52,685 nt of DNA from Chloroflexota bacterium (GTDB lineage: Bacteria; Chloroflexota; UBA11872; VXOZ01), in assembly GCA_012270555.1 (NCBI GenBank), contig JAAXIC010000048.1:1-52685 (forward strand), read 5' to 3'. Positions 1 through 9,222 of the stretch are shown one piece after another. The position numbers and the translations under genes are program-made. The stretch's first letter is position 1, and each line of letters begins with the position of its first letter. Below the pieces are notes generated by a model. That model saw only the letters and a program-made list of their open reading frames with translations, did no database searches and was not told the origin of the DNA.

Positions 1-218
1 GAATTAGTCAACATTTACAATTCCGAGTGCCTCTTCGCACGCCTGCAGTCTTCTCAAGCCACCCCTGTGTTCTTTGCGGTCTACCACTTAACGGCGCACG
101 TGGATTCGCGCGCTCCGTTGCTTCCTCCGGATATTCCAAGGGAGGTAGCAGCACGCGGCAACCATGCTCCATAATATGAGAGACCATTTTCAATGCGATG
201 TAGAGAGGAGCGAACCAC

Positions 219-1289
219 ATGAACAACGGCAAGTTGCGGGTAGGCATTATCGGCGCGGGCGGCGCCGCAAGAGGCGCCCATGTCCCAGGCTATCGCAGTA
301 CCGGGAGGGCTGACGTTCTCGCTGTCTGTGACGTGAATGCGGATGCGGCGCGGTCGTTCGCCGAAACTCTGGAACTATCCAGTCATTACGGCAGCGTGGA
401 AGAAATGCTGGCGCAGGAAGACCTGGACGTGGTGAGCATTTGTACCTCGAATGACGCCCATCATCCCGCCGCGATGGCAGCCATCGCGCGCGGTCTCCAT
501 GTCTTTTGCGAGAAGCCGCTGGCGATGAACTTTGCGGAGGCGGTAGAAATGCATGATGCCGCGGAAGCCAAAGGGGTGGTAAACGGCATAAACTTCACCT
601 ACCGCACGACTCCCGCCGCCCGTTACATTAAGGAACTCGCGGATGAAGCAATCTTTGGTGATGTCAAGCAATTCAACATTGAGTACTATCAAAGCTACTC
701 TGTGCAGCCGGGTCGTGGTCTGGAGTGGCGCTTCCAAAAGAAGCTAACCGGTACGGGCGCGCTGGCTGATTTAGGTTCCCATGCTACCGACCTAGCAATG
801 TGGCTGAATGGCGGCATTACCGGCGCGCGGGGCCAGATGGCGACCTTTATCCATGAACGCCCGCTGTTGGACGGGTCCGGCATGGGCACCGTGGACGTGG
901 ACGACGTCACGACGTTTCTCGCTAGGTACGAGAACGGTGCAACGGGAGTCGTCGATGCGACTCGCCTCGCCACCGGCCGCTCAAATCACCAACGCATATC
1001 GATTTACGGGGACAAGGGTTCCTTGGTCTTTCAAAACGGCCCCGAGGGCCGCATTGAGGTAGCCGTGGAGCCATTTAGCAAAGACGGCTCCGCTGTGCCC
1101 GTGCCCGTGCCTTCACGCCTTGCGGCGAGCCCGTCCTCGCACGTACCCGCCTTCGTCAACACGATCCTCGACGGCGCGCCCGTAGACTTCCCCACGTTTG
1201 CAGACGGGCTCCGCGTGCAGGAAGTCCTCGAAGCCGCGGAGGTTTCCCACACTGAAGACCGCTGGGTGTCACTGCCGCTTCCGAGGTGA
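219..1289 (+). CDS. Gfo/Idh/MocA-family NAD(P)-dependent oxidoreductase
   Basis: This is probably a cytosolic dehydrogenase acting on a sugar, inositol or similar polyol. The N-terminal Rossmann fold shows a GIIGAGGAARGAH dinucleotide loop at residues 9-21 and an acidic residue (D38) after strand 2, which in this family usually favours NAD. The family EKP motif is at residues 98-100, and a later G-x-H-x-x-D motif (GSHATD) supplies the usual catalytic-domain His and Asp. The 356-residue length is normal. The ATG is preceded by AGAGGAG with a 9-base gap, which fixes the start. The next gene is convergent, so this one is transcribed alone within the window. The substrate cannot be read from the sequence. 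Confidence 0.9.
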   Translation: MNNGKLRVGIIGAGGAARGAHVPGYRSTGRADVLAVCDVNADAARSFAETLELSSHYGSVEEMLAQEDLDVVSICTSNDAHHPAAMAAIARGLHVFCEKPLAMNFAEAVEMHDAAEAKGVVNGINFTYRTTPAARYIKELADEAIFGDVKQFNIEYYQSYSVQPGRGLEWRFQKKLTGTGALADLGSHATDLAMWLNGGITGARGQMATFIHERPLLDGSGMGTVDVDDVTTFLARYENGATGVVDATRLATGRSNHQRISIYGDKGSLVFQNGPEGRIEVAVEPFSKDGSAVPVPVPSRLAASPSSHVPAFVNTILDGAPVDFPTFADGLRVQEVLEAAEVSHTEDRWVSLPLPR

Positions 1290-1365
1290 GTGCCTGCGCG
1301 AATGAATGACGAATCTCTGCTCGCCACCTACTTTGAACGCACGACGCCAACAGCGGCTGTGGCTA

Positions 1366-2787
1366 CTACCACTGATTTGGGAGGGTTTGGCGCTCCAAGA
1401 TAAAGCCAAGGAGCGAGTGCAGTTCGCTTAAAGTCTCTGTAACTGGGGCATGTTCCCCATTCATCATCTTGCGGTAGTAGTGCGCAATTACCGGATTGTA
1501 GAGTGGGAACGTGGCGGCAATTGGCAGCGAGCGCTGCGAATCCAGGCCGCGTAGCAGCGTATCGCTGTAGTGTGACTCGACTTGGCTGGACGCGATAACG
1601 CTGGCCAGCACCGGCAGCGCGCTTTCGCTTGCGAGCACGTGCTCCTGTACCTCGGGGCGCATGGCCCAAGTCACGAACTCCCACGCGGCATCGATCTGTT
1701 GCGCGCCGGTAATGATCGCCAGGCCCTCATACGTTGCCAACGTCCGGCTTTCGCCCGCTCCAACGGGAAAGAGCGATCTCGCCTGCCACGCGACGTCCGC
1801 CGACCGCAACCGAAACATGTCACCGGCATTGCCGAGGAACATCGCCAGCCTGTGTGTGGCAAACTGCTGCACATATGTATCTGAGCTAAGGCTTTCTGGG
1901 CGCGGGGCAAGGCGCGTTGAGTGCCGCCAATCCTGCAGGGTCTGGTACGTGTTCTCTACCTCCGGCAAAGCAAGCGTGCTGACATTGCTGTCTACGTCGA
2001 GCACGTCGCCTCCACCGCTCCAGAGCCACGGCAGCGACTGGAACCAGGAATCCGGGAAACCAATTCCTCCTTGAACCACACGATTATCGGGTCCACCCTG
2101 CGTGAGACCGAGGGCGGCTTTCTGCACCGTCTCAAGAGTCCAACGCTCTCGCGCAGGGAGCGCAGCCAGCCCATTCTGCCGCAGCATCCCTACATTGATA
2201 AAGAGGAATCGAGGGTTCTGTCGCCAAGGCAGACTGTAATAGTCCCCCAAACCGGGCCGCCTCGCTTCAGGATAGTAGCGAAAGGCTCTCAGCGCGGCCG
2301 CCGGTTTGTCGCTGGCAACATCATCGCCTAAGGAACGATTGACAAAGGCTTGGATATTGACGTACAGATTGCGCTCCACCCAGTGCGGGAAACACGTGTC
2401 CTGAATTAAGGCAACCTCAGGCGGCAGGCCCGCCGCAGCCGCTACGGCGACGGCCTCTTCGACGGGGCGTTGATAGAACTCCTGGCGCAGGCGAAGGTGC
2501 GGCAAGTCCATTTCGAGTTGCTGCCGTATGGCAAACCAGAGTCGCCGCTCTAGCGGATCATCCCACGCAAAGTGCCAAAGCTCCACGGGATCCCTCACCA
2601 CCGGCGCTGCAACCGGGGCGGGTACGCTGCGCACGACATCCTCAAAAGACGGCGGGTGGCTAAAGGCCTGCGGCGCCGGCGGCGGAACCGGCTTAACGGC
2701 AGTCTCTTCCGGCGGGCCGCAGGTGAGGAGAAGGGCCGGCAAGCCCAGTGAAGCAGCGAGAAAGTGACGACGAGTAACGCGCGGCAT
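1366..2787 (-). CDS. Extracellular solute-binding lipoprotein, Tat-type signal (ABC sugar-binding-like)
   Basis: This 473-residue protein looks like a family-1 extracellular solute-binding protein that captures a sugar or oligosaccharide for an ABC importer. The N terminus has a twin-arginine motif (TRRHFLAA, residues 5-12), a hydrophobic stretch and a lipobox ending in LLLTC at C23, so it is probably exported folded and lipid-anchored. C-terminal features such as LATYEGLAIITGAQ and AAWEFVTWAM are typical of this family. No permease or ATPase gene lies next to it, so it is an orphan binding protein here. The divergently transcribed esterase is on the same strand about 290 bases upstream. The start is the ATG before the Tat signal. 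No strong ribosome binding site is visible. Confidence 0.85.
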   Translation of the reverse strand: MPRVTRRHFLAASLGLPALLLTCGPPEETAVKPVPPPAPQAFSHPPSFEDVVRSVPAPVAAPVVRDPVELWHFAWDDPLERRLWFAIRQQLEMDLPHLRLRQEFYQRPVEEAVAVAAAAGLPPEVALIQDTCFPHWVERNLYVNIQAFVNRSLGDDVASDKPAAALRAFRYYPEARRPGLGDYYSLPWRQNPRFLFINVGMLRQNGLAALPARERWTLETVQKAALGLTQGGPDNRVVQGGIGFPDSWFQSLPWLWSGGGDVLDVDSNVSTLALPEVENTYQTLQDWRHSTRLAPRPESLSSDTYVQQFATHRLAMFLGNAGDMFRLRSADVAWQARSLFPVGAGESRTLATYEGLAIITGAQQIDAAWEFVTWAMRPEVQEHVLASESALPVLASVIASSQVESHYSDTLLRGLDSQRSLPIAATFPLYNPVIAHYYRKMMNGEHAPVTETLSELHSLLGFILERQTLPNQW

Positions 2788-2990
2788 GATTCTTGGGAAA
2801 ACGGGACGTAGTCCGGCGAATCCATACGGATCAAGCGGAAGTGGGGAGGTATCTCCCTACAAGTTTACCACGAATGAGGCAAATTGAGTCCTGCTGCTCG
2901 CCTTCGCTTGCAGAGCAGTTACGGTCGCAAGTCCTTTTAAAGGCGGACCTTTAAGAGCCTGTTTACAATCTTCTTGTCTGGGCGCGTAAC

Positions 2991-3041
2991 GTTCACCCTG
3001 AGCACTTCGACAGGCTCAGTACAGGCTTGTCGAAGGGTGAA
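2991..3041. repeat. Palindromic intergenic repeat (family D, copy 1)
   Basis: Outer arms TTCACCCT (2992-2999) and AGGGTGAA (3034-3041) pair perfectly. Inside them CTTCGACA (3005-3012) pairs with TGTCGAAG (3028-3035), so two alternative hairpins share bases. It lies just downstream of the esterase stop codon. A related copy is at 35591-35652; both contain CTTCG[A/T]CAGGCTCA. It looks like a REP-type element, and there is no T-run that would make it an intrinsic terminator. Confidence 0.75.
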
Positions 3042-3077
3042 GGGGACCGTGAAGAGTTGGCGAATCGCCCAAAAGCG

Positions 3078-5198
3078 TTACTGCCGCTGCGCCCATGACA
3101 CGAGGGCAGCGATAGCTTCCGAACGCGTCGCCCGTGTCCGTAGCTCCAGAGATTCGCGCCCATCGAGTTGGTTGAACATACGGTCAGCGATAGCAAAGGT
3201 GGCTTCAGCGTCGTTCTCTGCAACCGCCTCCCCCACCGCGTCCACCGGACTGACTATGGCGGTCGGACGTGGCGCTAACGCGCCTACCAAGCTGGGCAAG
3301 TCGTAGTGCAAGAGCACACCGGGCAGGAAGCTGCTCGCCGGCACGGTGTAGTCGCCTGCGCGTGTGATGTGACGATAGGAGGCGAGTATCTCGTACGTTG
3401 CTACTGCACCAATGCGCTCGTCGAGCGCGGCGGCGTGCAGCGCGACGAGGCCGCCGCCTCTTTGGCCAAGCGCCGCAATCCGATTCTTGTCCACGTCGGC
3501 ACGCTCCGCAATCTGATCGACACACCGAATCGTGTCGGCGACACGCAGAGTCAAGGGCCATTCGCCCAAGAAGTACCCCATATATGCCAGGCGGGAGTCC
3601 GCCCCAAGCAGAGCGACGTCATCAGGACGATATACGGTTTCCGGCTTCCAACGGGTCTCACCCCAACCGCGTACGTCGATGGCAAAGACCATGTTTCCGG
3701 CACGCGCCAACTCAGCAGGTATGCCGTTCTCACCGGCTTCCATGTCTTTCCCGCGATCGTGGATGTAGATTAATGCGGGATGCGGGCCCTCAGACGGCGG
3801 ATGGAAAACCAACCCGGGCACCGGCAGATCGACTTCACTTTCGAAATACACTTCCTCGACGTGCAGTCCGCCAACTTCGCGAGTTCCCACTGATTGCATG
3901 GCACTGGCAGCGGGCTTCTCGTTGTACGCAAGGACTGCTCGTGCTGCATCGCGAATACTCTTCCTGAATTGCTCCGCGTCTTCTTGGGTATCCAGTGCTG
4001 GGACTGCAGGTGCGAGTTCCTGAACTCGCTTCTCATTCAAAGAAACGACAGTCTCATTCCGGTCAGTCAAGAGCGTTTGCCCTGACGGCGTGCACCAGAG
4101 AGTTTCAGGCGACTCGATCGAAAAGGGGGCTTCGGTAACCGGTCTGGGCTCATCCTTCAGCCAACGATTGAACCATGCGTACATTCCCTCGCGCATGGGC
4201 TGGTTGTAGTCGTGGTGGGCCGGCGCCTCAAACAGGTTTGCCCGCTCCGGCACGCCTAGTGCCGTATAGCAATCGAGCACGTCAGCGTAAACATCGCGCG
4301 CGCCGATGAGTGGAAAGAAATCGTAGGTCGTACACGTTATCTGCATTGGCAGCGGCGCGCGGCTCATCAAGAGGTCCGCCATATCCATATCATTGGGATA
4401 ACTGCCAACCGGATCCTGGCACGGGTCGCCAATCTGTCCTTTCGAGTGCATACGCTCATAGGTGGCGGTCGAGCATACCGGCACTGCCGCCTTGATGCGA
4501 TCGTCGAAGGCCGTGATGAACATCGTGAACGTACCGCCGCCTGACGCGCCGGTGCAGCCGATGCGACTCGAGTCTACGTCGTCTCGCGTTTCCAAGTAAT
4601 CCAGCATCCGCACGCCGTCCCACACCATGTGATTGATGACCGTCTGGCCCGTCAGCCAGCACGGCAGACAGGCGCCGGCGTGCTGCTCGGTGCTGCTCTC
4701 TACCGGATTTGTGCCTGTGGCAGTATCCCAGTGCTGGCTGCGCTCGCCTTGCCCGATAGGATCGTAGACGAGCGCAACATAGCCGTGCCGGGCGAGGCCG
4801 ATGCCCCGTGCTTGCACCACATCTTGCGCTTTGCCGTCGGCCCAGTGCCCCAGGGGATTGAGGACGGCCGGCAACGGCTCCCTGATTTCAGGCGGGCGGT
4901 AAAGATTGACCGTTACCGGAAAATCCGGCTGGCTCTCGATAAGCAACTTCTCAACGACATAGCCGTCACGCTGGAGGATGTCCACCAATTGCGGGTTGAG
5001 CGGGGTCTTTTCAGGAAACGCACCCAGCGAAAGGCGAAAGTGCTTGCGCACCGCCTGCATATGCGCTTGCCAATCCTCAGCCGAATTGAAAGAGCGCAGC
5101 TTGCGCTTGCGCCGCCAATTGTGCTCCCGCGCCTGCCGCAGAAGATAGCCAAAATAGGCCTCATCGGCCCCGTTGACGCGTCCGCTCAAAACTGCCAT
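3078..5198 (-). CDS. Two-domain alpha/beta hydrolase (acetyl-xylan-esterase-like), second domain degenerate
   Basis: This 706-residue protein carries two alpha/beta-hydrolase domains, roughly residues 90-350 and 440-700. The first looks active: a nucleophile elbow GASGGG with S219 and a candidate catalytic His in the EAPAHHDY stretch (H328/H329). It resembles acetyl-xylan esterases and other large carbohydrate esterases. The second keeps the fold landmarks (ALIYIHDRG, AIDVRGWG), but its elbow reads GQRGGG with R580 where serine is expected, so it is probably not catalytic. No signal peptide is visible. The ATG at 5198 follows AAGGAGC with good spacing. The substrate is unknown; an esterified sugar would fit the sugar-related neighbours, but that is inference. 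Confidence 0.85.
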   Translation of the reverse strand: MAVLSGRVNGADEAYFGYLLRQAREHNWRRKRKLRSFNSAEDWQAHMQAVRKHFRLSLGAFPEKTPLNPQLVDILQRDGYVVEKLLIESQPDFPVTVNLYRPPEIREPLPAVLNPLGHWADGKAQDVVQARGIGLARHGYVALVYDPIGQGERSQHWDTATGTNPVESSTEQHAGACLPCWLTGQTVINHMVWDGVRMLDYLETRDDVDSSRIGCTGASGGGTFTMFITAFDDRIKAAVPVCSTATYERMHSKGQIGDPCQDPVGSYPNDMDMADLLMSRAPLPMQITCTTYDFFPLIGARDVYADVLDCYTALGVPERANLFEAPAHHDYNQPMREGMYAWFNRWLKDEPRPVTEAPFSIESPETLWCTPSGQTLLTDRNETVVSLNEKRVQELAPAVPALDTQEDAEQFRKSIRDAARAVLAYNEKPAASAMQSVGTREVGGLHVEEVYFESEVDLPVPGLVFHPPSEGPHPALIYIHDRGKDMEAGENGIPAELARAGNMVFAIDVRGWGETRWKPETVYRPDDVALLGADSRLAYMGYFLGEWPLTLRVADTIRCVDQIAERADVDKNRIAALGQRGGGLVALHAAALDERIGAVATYEILASYRHITRAGDYTVPASSFLPGVLLHYDLPSLVGALAPRPTAIVSPVDAVGEAVAENDAEATFAIADRMFNQLDGRESLELRTRATRSEAIAALVSWAQRQ

Positions 5199-5285
5199 CA
5201 GGAAGCTCCTTCTCTACACTGCCACTAGATTTCAATGTGATTGTCCTGGGTCCGTACTCGCTGAAAGGAGGTACAGAACACACAC

Positions 5286-6635
5286 ATGTGCGCTAACCTC
5301 TCTACGTTGCCGTGCCCTGAGAATACAACGGCTTGGTCGCACAGAGCAAAGTGTGATAGTATGCGTCCCGTCATGACGAGACCTCTCCCCGGCGACATTC
5401 GCGCCTTTGTTGAACGTGAAGCCTCTGCGGTTGCGGACTGGCTGTTTGCGTTCTGTGCCCAAGAGAGCAAACTCGGTTTCGAGGCGGCTACGCGCGCCGA
5501 GGTTATAAGTGCCTTTCAGGGTCTAAACCTCGCGATTGAGGAAGTGCCCTACCCGCCCGACATTGATCAGAATCCGCATCACGTTCCGGTGCCGGATCTG
5601 GACCAGTATCCAGACCACGTGCGCGCCAATGTGCTTGCCACGCGGGCCGGCGATGGGGGCGGACGCAGCCTCATCCTTCAGACCCATCTCGACGTCGTTC
5701 CGGAAAGCGAAGGCCAGCGCTACGAGCGCATCCAAGACCCTGAGCGTGGAGAGGTCCTCTACGCACGCGGCAGCAACGATGCGAAAGGGCAGGTAGCGGC
5801 TCTCCTGCTCGTAATGCGTGCCTTGGCGCACTTCGACATTTCACTGCAGGGGGACCTGGAACTTCAGCTTGTCACCGAAGAAGAGGTCGGCGGCAACGGC
5901 GCCCTCGCCTTTATTCACGCCGGACACCGCGCCGACGGCGTGGTGGTCATGGAACCTTCCCTCGCACAGATTCATCCCGCCAATCGCGGCGCGCTCTGGT
6001 TCCAAATCGGCATAGAAGGCGTCAGCATGCACATGGGGCGCATGCACGAAGGGGTCAGCGCAATCGACAAGGGTATCTCCCTCATTGCCAGTTTCAAGGA
6101 ATACGAAAAAGAACTCGTCGCGATGAGCAAGGGATATCGCGGCTTCGAACGCTACGATCATCCCGTGCAACTGAATGTTGGCATTTTTCAGGGCGGCCAC
6201 TGGCCCAGCGCTGTAGCGGGCGAGGCCGTCATTGAAGGCGGCGTCGGCTTCTTACCGAACAAAGCCATGGATGACGTGCGCGCCGACTTGGAGCGCATTG
6301 TCGCGACCCATCCCGATGAGTGGATTCGGAATCACACTACCATCCAATTCAACAAGCTGCGCAACGATTCTTTTGAGATACCCTACGATCACCCGCTACC
6401 CACCACGCTCCACGCTGCCGTGCACGATGCGGGATTGGAGAGCGAGGTGTTCGGCTGGAATGTCTCTTGCGATGCTCGGCTCTATGCCCGCGTTGGCGGG
6501 CTGCCGGTCGTTGTGTTCGGGCCGGGCGACCTGGCCACTGCGCACGGACCACATGAGCACTTTGCGGTGGCGGACATGATCGATGCCGCCTGCGCATTGA
6601 CACAATTCGTACAGCAGTGGTGCGGGGTTCGCTAG
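5286..6635 (+). CDS. M20-family metallopeptidase (ArgE/DapE/dipeptidase-like)
   Basis: This is a two-zinc amidohydrolase or peptidase of family M20, probably cytosolic, cleaving an N-acylated amino acid or dipeptide. Visible sites are QTHLDVVP (H134 and D136), YARGSNDAKG (D165, bridging metal ligand), TEEEVGG (catalytic and metal glutamates E199/E200), VMEPS (E223) and the late GPGDLATAHGPHEHF histidines. A perfect AAAGGAGGT lies 13 bases before the ATG at 5286, a slightly long spacing. In-frame ATGs at 5361 and 5373 would remove about 25-29 residues that do not look like the family N terminus, so the true start is uncertain. It is divergent from the esterase. Confidence 0.9.
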   Translation: MCANLSTLPCPENTTAWSHRAKCDSMRPVMTRPLPGDIRAFVEREASAVADWLFAFCAQESKLGFEAATRAEVISAFQGLNLAIEEVPYPPDIDQNPHHVPVPDLDQYPDHVRANVLATRAGDGGGRSLILQTHLDVVPESEGQRYERIQDPERGEVLYARGSNDAKGQVAALLLVMRALAHFDISLQGDLELQLVTEEEVGGNGALAFIHAGHRADGVVVMEPSLAQIHPANRGALWFQIGIEGVSMHMGRMHEGVSAIDKGISLIASFKEYEKELVAMSKGYRGFERYDHPVQLNVGIFQGGHWPSAVAGEAVIEGGVGFLPNKAMDDVRADLERIVATHPDEWIRNHTTIQFNKLRNDSFEIPYDHPLPTTLHAAVHDAGLESEVFGWNVSCDARLYARVGGLPVVVFGPGDLATAHGPHEHFAVADMIDAACALTQFVQQWCGVR

Positions 6636-6675
6636 GCAACGTCGCATCTTCCCTCCAATCTCAAGCGCGCCCGGA

Positions 6676-7329
6676 TTGAGTGACATGTCACCCGTGGAAC
6701 AAAACAGTGGAGACAGCCGCAGGATCTGGGAAGCGTTGGCCTTCATTCTCCATCGCGTCTACGAACCGCTTGAAGAAGCCGAGGCTGAGTGGGCAATCAT
6801 TGGCAGCGCAGCCTCAGCGCTGCAGGATATTGCGGTCAGTCCCAACGAATTGCGCATACTCAGCGCGCCCGATGCATTTGATATTTGGTCCACACACCTT
6901 TGGGACTGGCTTGATGAGGAACCGGACAATCGGAATCCCAATCATGCCAGGCTCACACTCACCGTAGAACACGCACCGGCCACCATTTTTGTGCGTGAGC
7001 CCCAAGAAAATGAACAGGGTATACTGCTAGAGGGCGTGGGCGGAACTCTGTGGGGTGTGGTTGGTAGGGTGCGCTTTCAGAATTGGCTCGTACCGGTAGT
7101 GCCGCTCGAAGTGCAATTTGCATCCACGGTGGGACGGATGACACGCAATCCAACTCAACGAGCGTGGCAGCAATTGGCTGACAAGATGGCAAGGGCGCTG
7201 TATGCCAATGGATACTACCGTGAGCTCATCGAGGAAGCGCTGAGCCCCTATGGAGCACAAGCCGGCAACGTTGCACTTGACTTGATTCGTGCTCACGCGC
7301 CGCCCCGTACGTTGCGGTCGTCAGGGTAA
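6676..7329 (+). CDS. Hypothetical protein, possible nucleotidyltransferase-like fold
   Basis: I do not recognise this 217-residue soluble protein with confidence. Residues about 33-60 (WAIIGSAASALQ, then an ELRILSAP strand) resemble the start of nucleotidyltransferase-fold proteins that position a G-[GS] turn before an acidic strand. The expected D-x-D pair is not clear, so an enzymatic role is not supported. The C-terminal part is helical. The start may be TTG at 6676 or ATG at 6685. It sits 40 bases after the M20 gene on the same strand and may be co-transcribed with it. Confidence 0.6.
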   Translation: MSDMSPVEQNSGDSRRIWEALAFILHRVYEPLEEAEAEWAIIGSAASALQDIAVSPNELRILSAPDAFDIWSTHLWDWLDEEPDNRNPNHARLTLTVEHAPATIFVREPQENEQGILLEGVGGTLWGVVGRVRFQNWLVPVVPLEVQFASTVGRMTRNPTQRAWQQLADKMARALYANGYYRELIEEALSPYGAQAGNVALDLIRAHAPPRTLRSSG

Positions 7330-7475
7330 TGGCAGAGCTTCTGGCCTGTTCCGCACGAAGTGCGCGGTAAAATCTTGCAAAAACAGCCGGCTAATAGTCT
7401 TTTGGCCTTGATTCGGAATCCGAGTGTGGCTCTAGACTGACCAGCGAGCACAGATACTTAGGAGGAAGTACTCCC

Positions 7476-8558
7476 ATGGCAGATCCTATACGCATCGGCG
7501 TAATCGGCACCGGCGTATTCGGCATAAGTCACCTGCGGGTTTTCCAGCAGGCTGAGAAAGCCGGCCGCACTGTCCTTGTGGCCGCCTGCTCGTCCGGCCG
7601 CGACCCGGCCCGGGACGCGGAGCGCAAGGAAGAGTTCGGTATTCCCATCTATACCGATTGGAAAGAGATGCTCGATAAGGAGTCACTGGATGCCGTAACC
7701 ATCGTGACGCCCGATCATCTGCATCGTGAGATGACCGTAGAAGCCGCCAACCGGGGTCTGCATGTCCTTGTCGAAAAACCGTTGGACGTTACCACCGCCG
7801 GCTGTCGGGAAATGGTGGACGCCTGCAAGTCTAACAGCGTGTTTCTTCAGGTGGACTTCCACAAACGCTATGATCCCTATCATTTGGCGCTTGAACGGCA
7901 ATGCAACGACGGGACGCTCGGCGAAGTGCTCTACGGCTACGTGCACATGGAAGACAAGATCGTCGTGCCCCGCGACTGGTTTCCCCACTGGGCGGGATCA
8001 ACCAGCCCGGCATGGTTCCTTGGGGTGCACTTCTACGACCTCGTGCGCTGGTGCATTAAGAAAGAAGCCACCAGAGTCTACGCTACGGGTATCAAGAAGA
8101 AGCTCGTTTCGCACGGTATCGATACCTATGACGCCATTCAAGCCAAAGTGGAGTTCGAGGGTGGGGCCAGTGTTTTCTTCGATACCGGCTGGGTATTGCC
8201 TGACACCTTTGAAGCCATCGTAAATCAGTCCATCCGCCTTGTCGGTACAGACGGTTTTGCCGAGGTCGACAGCCAGAATCGCGGCATGGAGGCCGCCAGC
8301 TACAAGGACGGCATGCGGACGTACAATGAAGCCTTCATGCGCGAGGAAGAGGACAAGAACGGGAATGTCGTCTACCGCGGCTATGGGTACGAGAGTATTC
8401 TCGACTTCGTCGACAACCTTGAGTTTCTGCAGGAGGGCGGCACCATCGAGCAGTTGGAGGGCCGCTACCCCAGTGGCGAAGACGCATTGGAAGTAACCCG
8501 CATTGCCGAGGCAGTCCACCAGAGCATCGATAGCGGCGCGATTGTCAACCTAAGGTGA
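7476..8558 (+). CDS. Gfo/Idh/MocA-family NAD(P)-dependent oxidoreductase
   Basis: This is a second member of the sugar/inositol dehydrogenase family, 360 residues. The Rossmann loop GVIGTGVFGISHL is at residues 8-20, and the VEKPLDV motif is present. A G-x-H-x-x-D motif (GVHFYD) in the substrate domain gives the expected His and Asp. A good ribosome binding site (TAGGAGG) precedes the ATG. The next gene begins 12 bases after the stop, so the pair 7476-9140 is probably one transcript. It is only distantly similar to the gene at 219, so it is not a recent duplicate. Confidence 0.92.
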   Translation: MADPIRIGVIGTGVFGISHLRVFQQAEKAGRTVLVAACSSGRDPARDAERKEEFGIPIYTDWKEMLDKESLDAVTIVTPDHLHREMTVEAANRGLHVLVEKPLDVTTAGCREMVDACKSNSVFLQVDFHKRYDPYHLALERQCNDGTLGEVLYGYVHMEDKIVVPRDWFPHWAGSTSPAWFLGVHFYDLVRWCIKKEATRVYATGIKKKLVSHGIDTYDAIQAKVEFEGGASVFFDTGWVLPDTFEAIVNQSIRLVGTDGFAEVDSQNRGMEAASYKDGMRTYNEAFMREEEDKNGNVVYRGYGYESILDFVDNLEFLQEGGTIEQLEGRYPSGEDALEVTRIAEAVHQSIDSGAIVNLR

Positions 8559-8570
8559 GCGTAGCAGGGC

Positions 8571-9140
8571 ATGGAGCAACTCTTCCCCGGTTTCTACTGT
8601 TGGAGCGCGCCGTATCGTCCCGGACGTGAGGCGTACAGTGTCTGGGTGGAAGGCAATAACGAAAATGTGCTCATCGACCCCCATACGCCGGAGGAAGGTC
8701 TGAGCCGGTTCAGCCATCCAAGCAAGGCGATTATCGTCTTGCTGACCACGGCCAACCATGAGCGCGATGCGTATTCCATCAAACTGGGGTTGCGCGCGGA
8801 AATCTGGGCCCCGGAAGCGGCGCTAAACGACATGGACATGGTGCCTGATCGGGTGTACAGCAGTGACGATGAGCTCCCGTGCGGCATTCAGGCGTATCAC
8901 CTCGAGGGTTCGCACTCTGATGGGGAAACTGCCCTGCTTGTGCCGTCCGGCCCCGGCGTGCTCGTGATAGGGGATGGGCTGGTCGCGCATCCCAATGACG
9001 CGTGGCGTGTATTCGTGTCCCATGAACGTGCCGCCCTGCAGCCTTTGAAGAACCTGGCGTTCGATGCAATTGTCACGTCCCACGGTGCGCCGGTGCTCGC
9101 GGGAGGGGCGGCTGGACTGCGTACATTCTTGGAGGCGTAG
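8571..9140 (+). CDS. MBL-fold-like protein with degenerate metal motif
   Basis: This 189-residue protein follows the layout of small metallo-beta-lactamase-fold hydrolases: an N-terminal strand pair with VLIDPH, a region where HxHxDH normally stands, a GDGLV strand and a late SHGAPV motif. In place of HxHxDH it reads TTANHERDAY, which keeps one His and one Asp, so classical two-zinc hydrolysis is doubtful. The GSHSDGET stretch matches the His that often follows the core motif. It may act on, or sense, a product of the upstream oxidoreductase. Its start is 12 bases after the previous stop, with only a weak ribosome binding site. Confidence 0.65.
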   Translation: MEQLFPGFYCWSAPYRPGREAYSVWVEGNNENVLIDPHTPEEGLSRFSHPSKAIIVLLTTANHERDAYSIKLGLRAEIWAPEAALNDMDMVPDRVYSSDDELPCGIQAYHLEGSHSDGETALLVPSGPGVLVIGDGLVAHPNDAWRVFVSHERAALQPLKNLAFDAIVTSHGAPVLAGGAAGLRTFLEA

Positions 9141-9188
9141 CGCCTGGTATTCTTGCCCTGCCCTAAGAAGGGATAAACTATACTAACA

Positions 9189-9216
9189 TTGCTAATTTCT
9201 CTAACCTTGCTATAAT
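9189..9216 (+). promoter_or_regulatory. Sigma-70-type promoter for a leaderless AAA ATPase gene
   Basis: A -35 box TTGCTA (9189-9194), a 16-base spacer and a perfect -10 box TATAAT (9211-9216) stand directly before the gene. The expected start of transcription, about 7 bases after the -10 box, falls on the ATG at 9223. No Shine-Dalgarno sequence lies between them. Confidence 0.65.
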
Positions 9217-9222
9217 ACGCGC

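Noticed and set aside
8-281. Two short minus-strand reading frames at the left edge
   Set aside because: They overlap the start of a well-supported gene and have no ribosome binding site or protein-like features.
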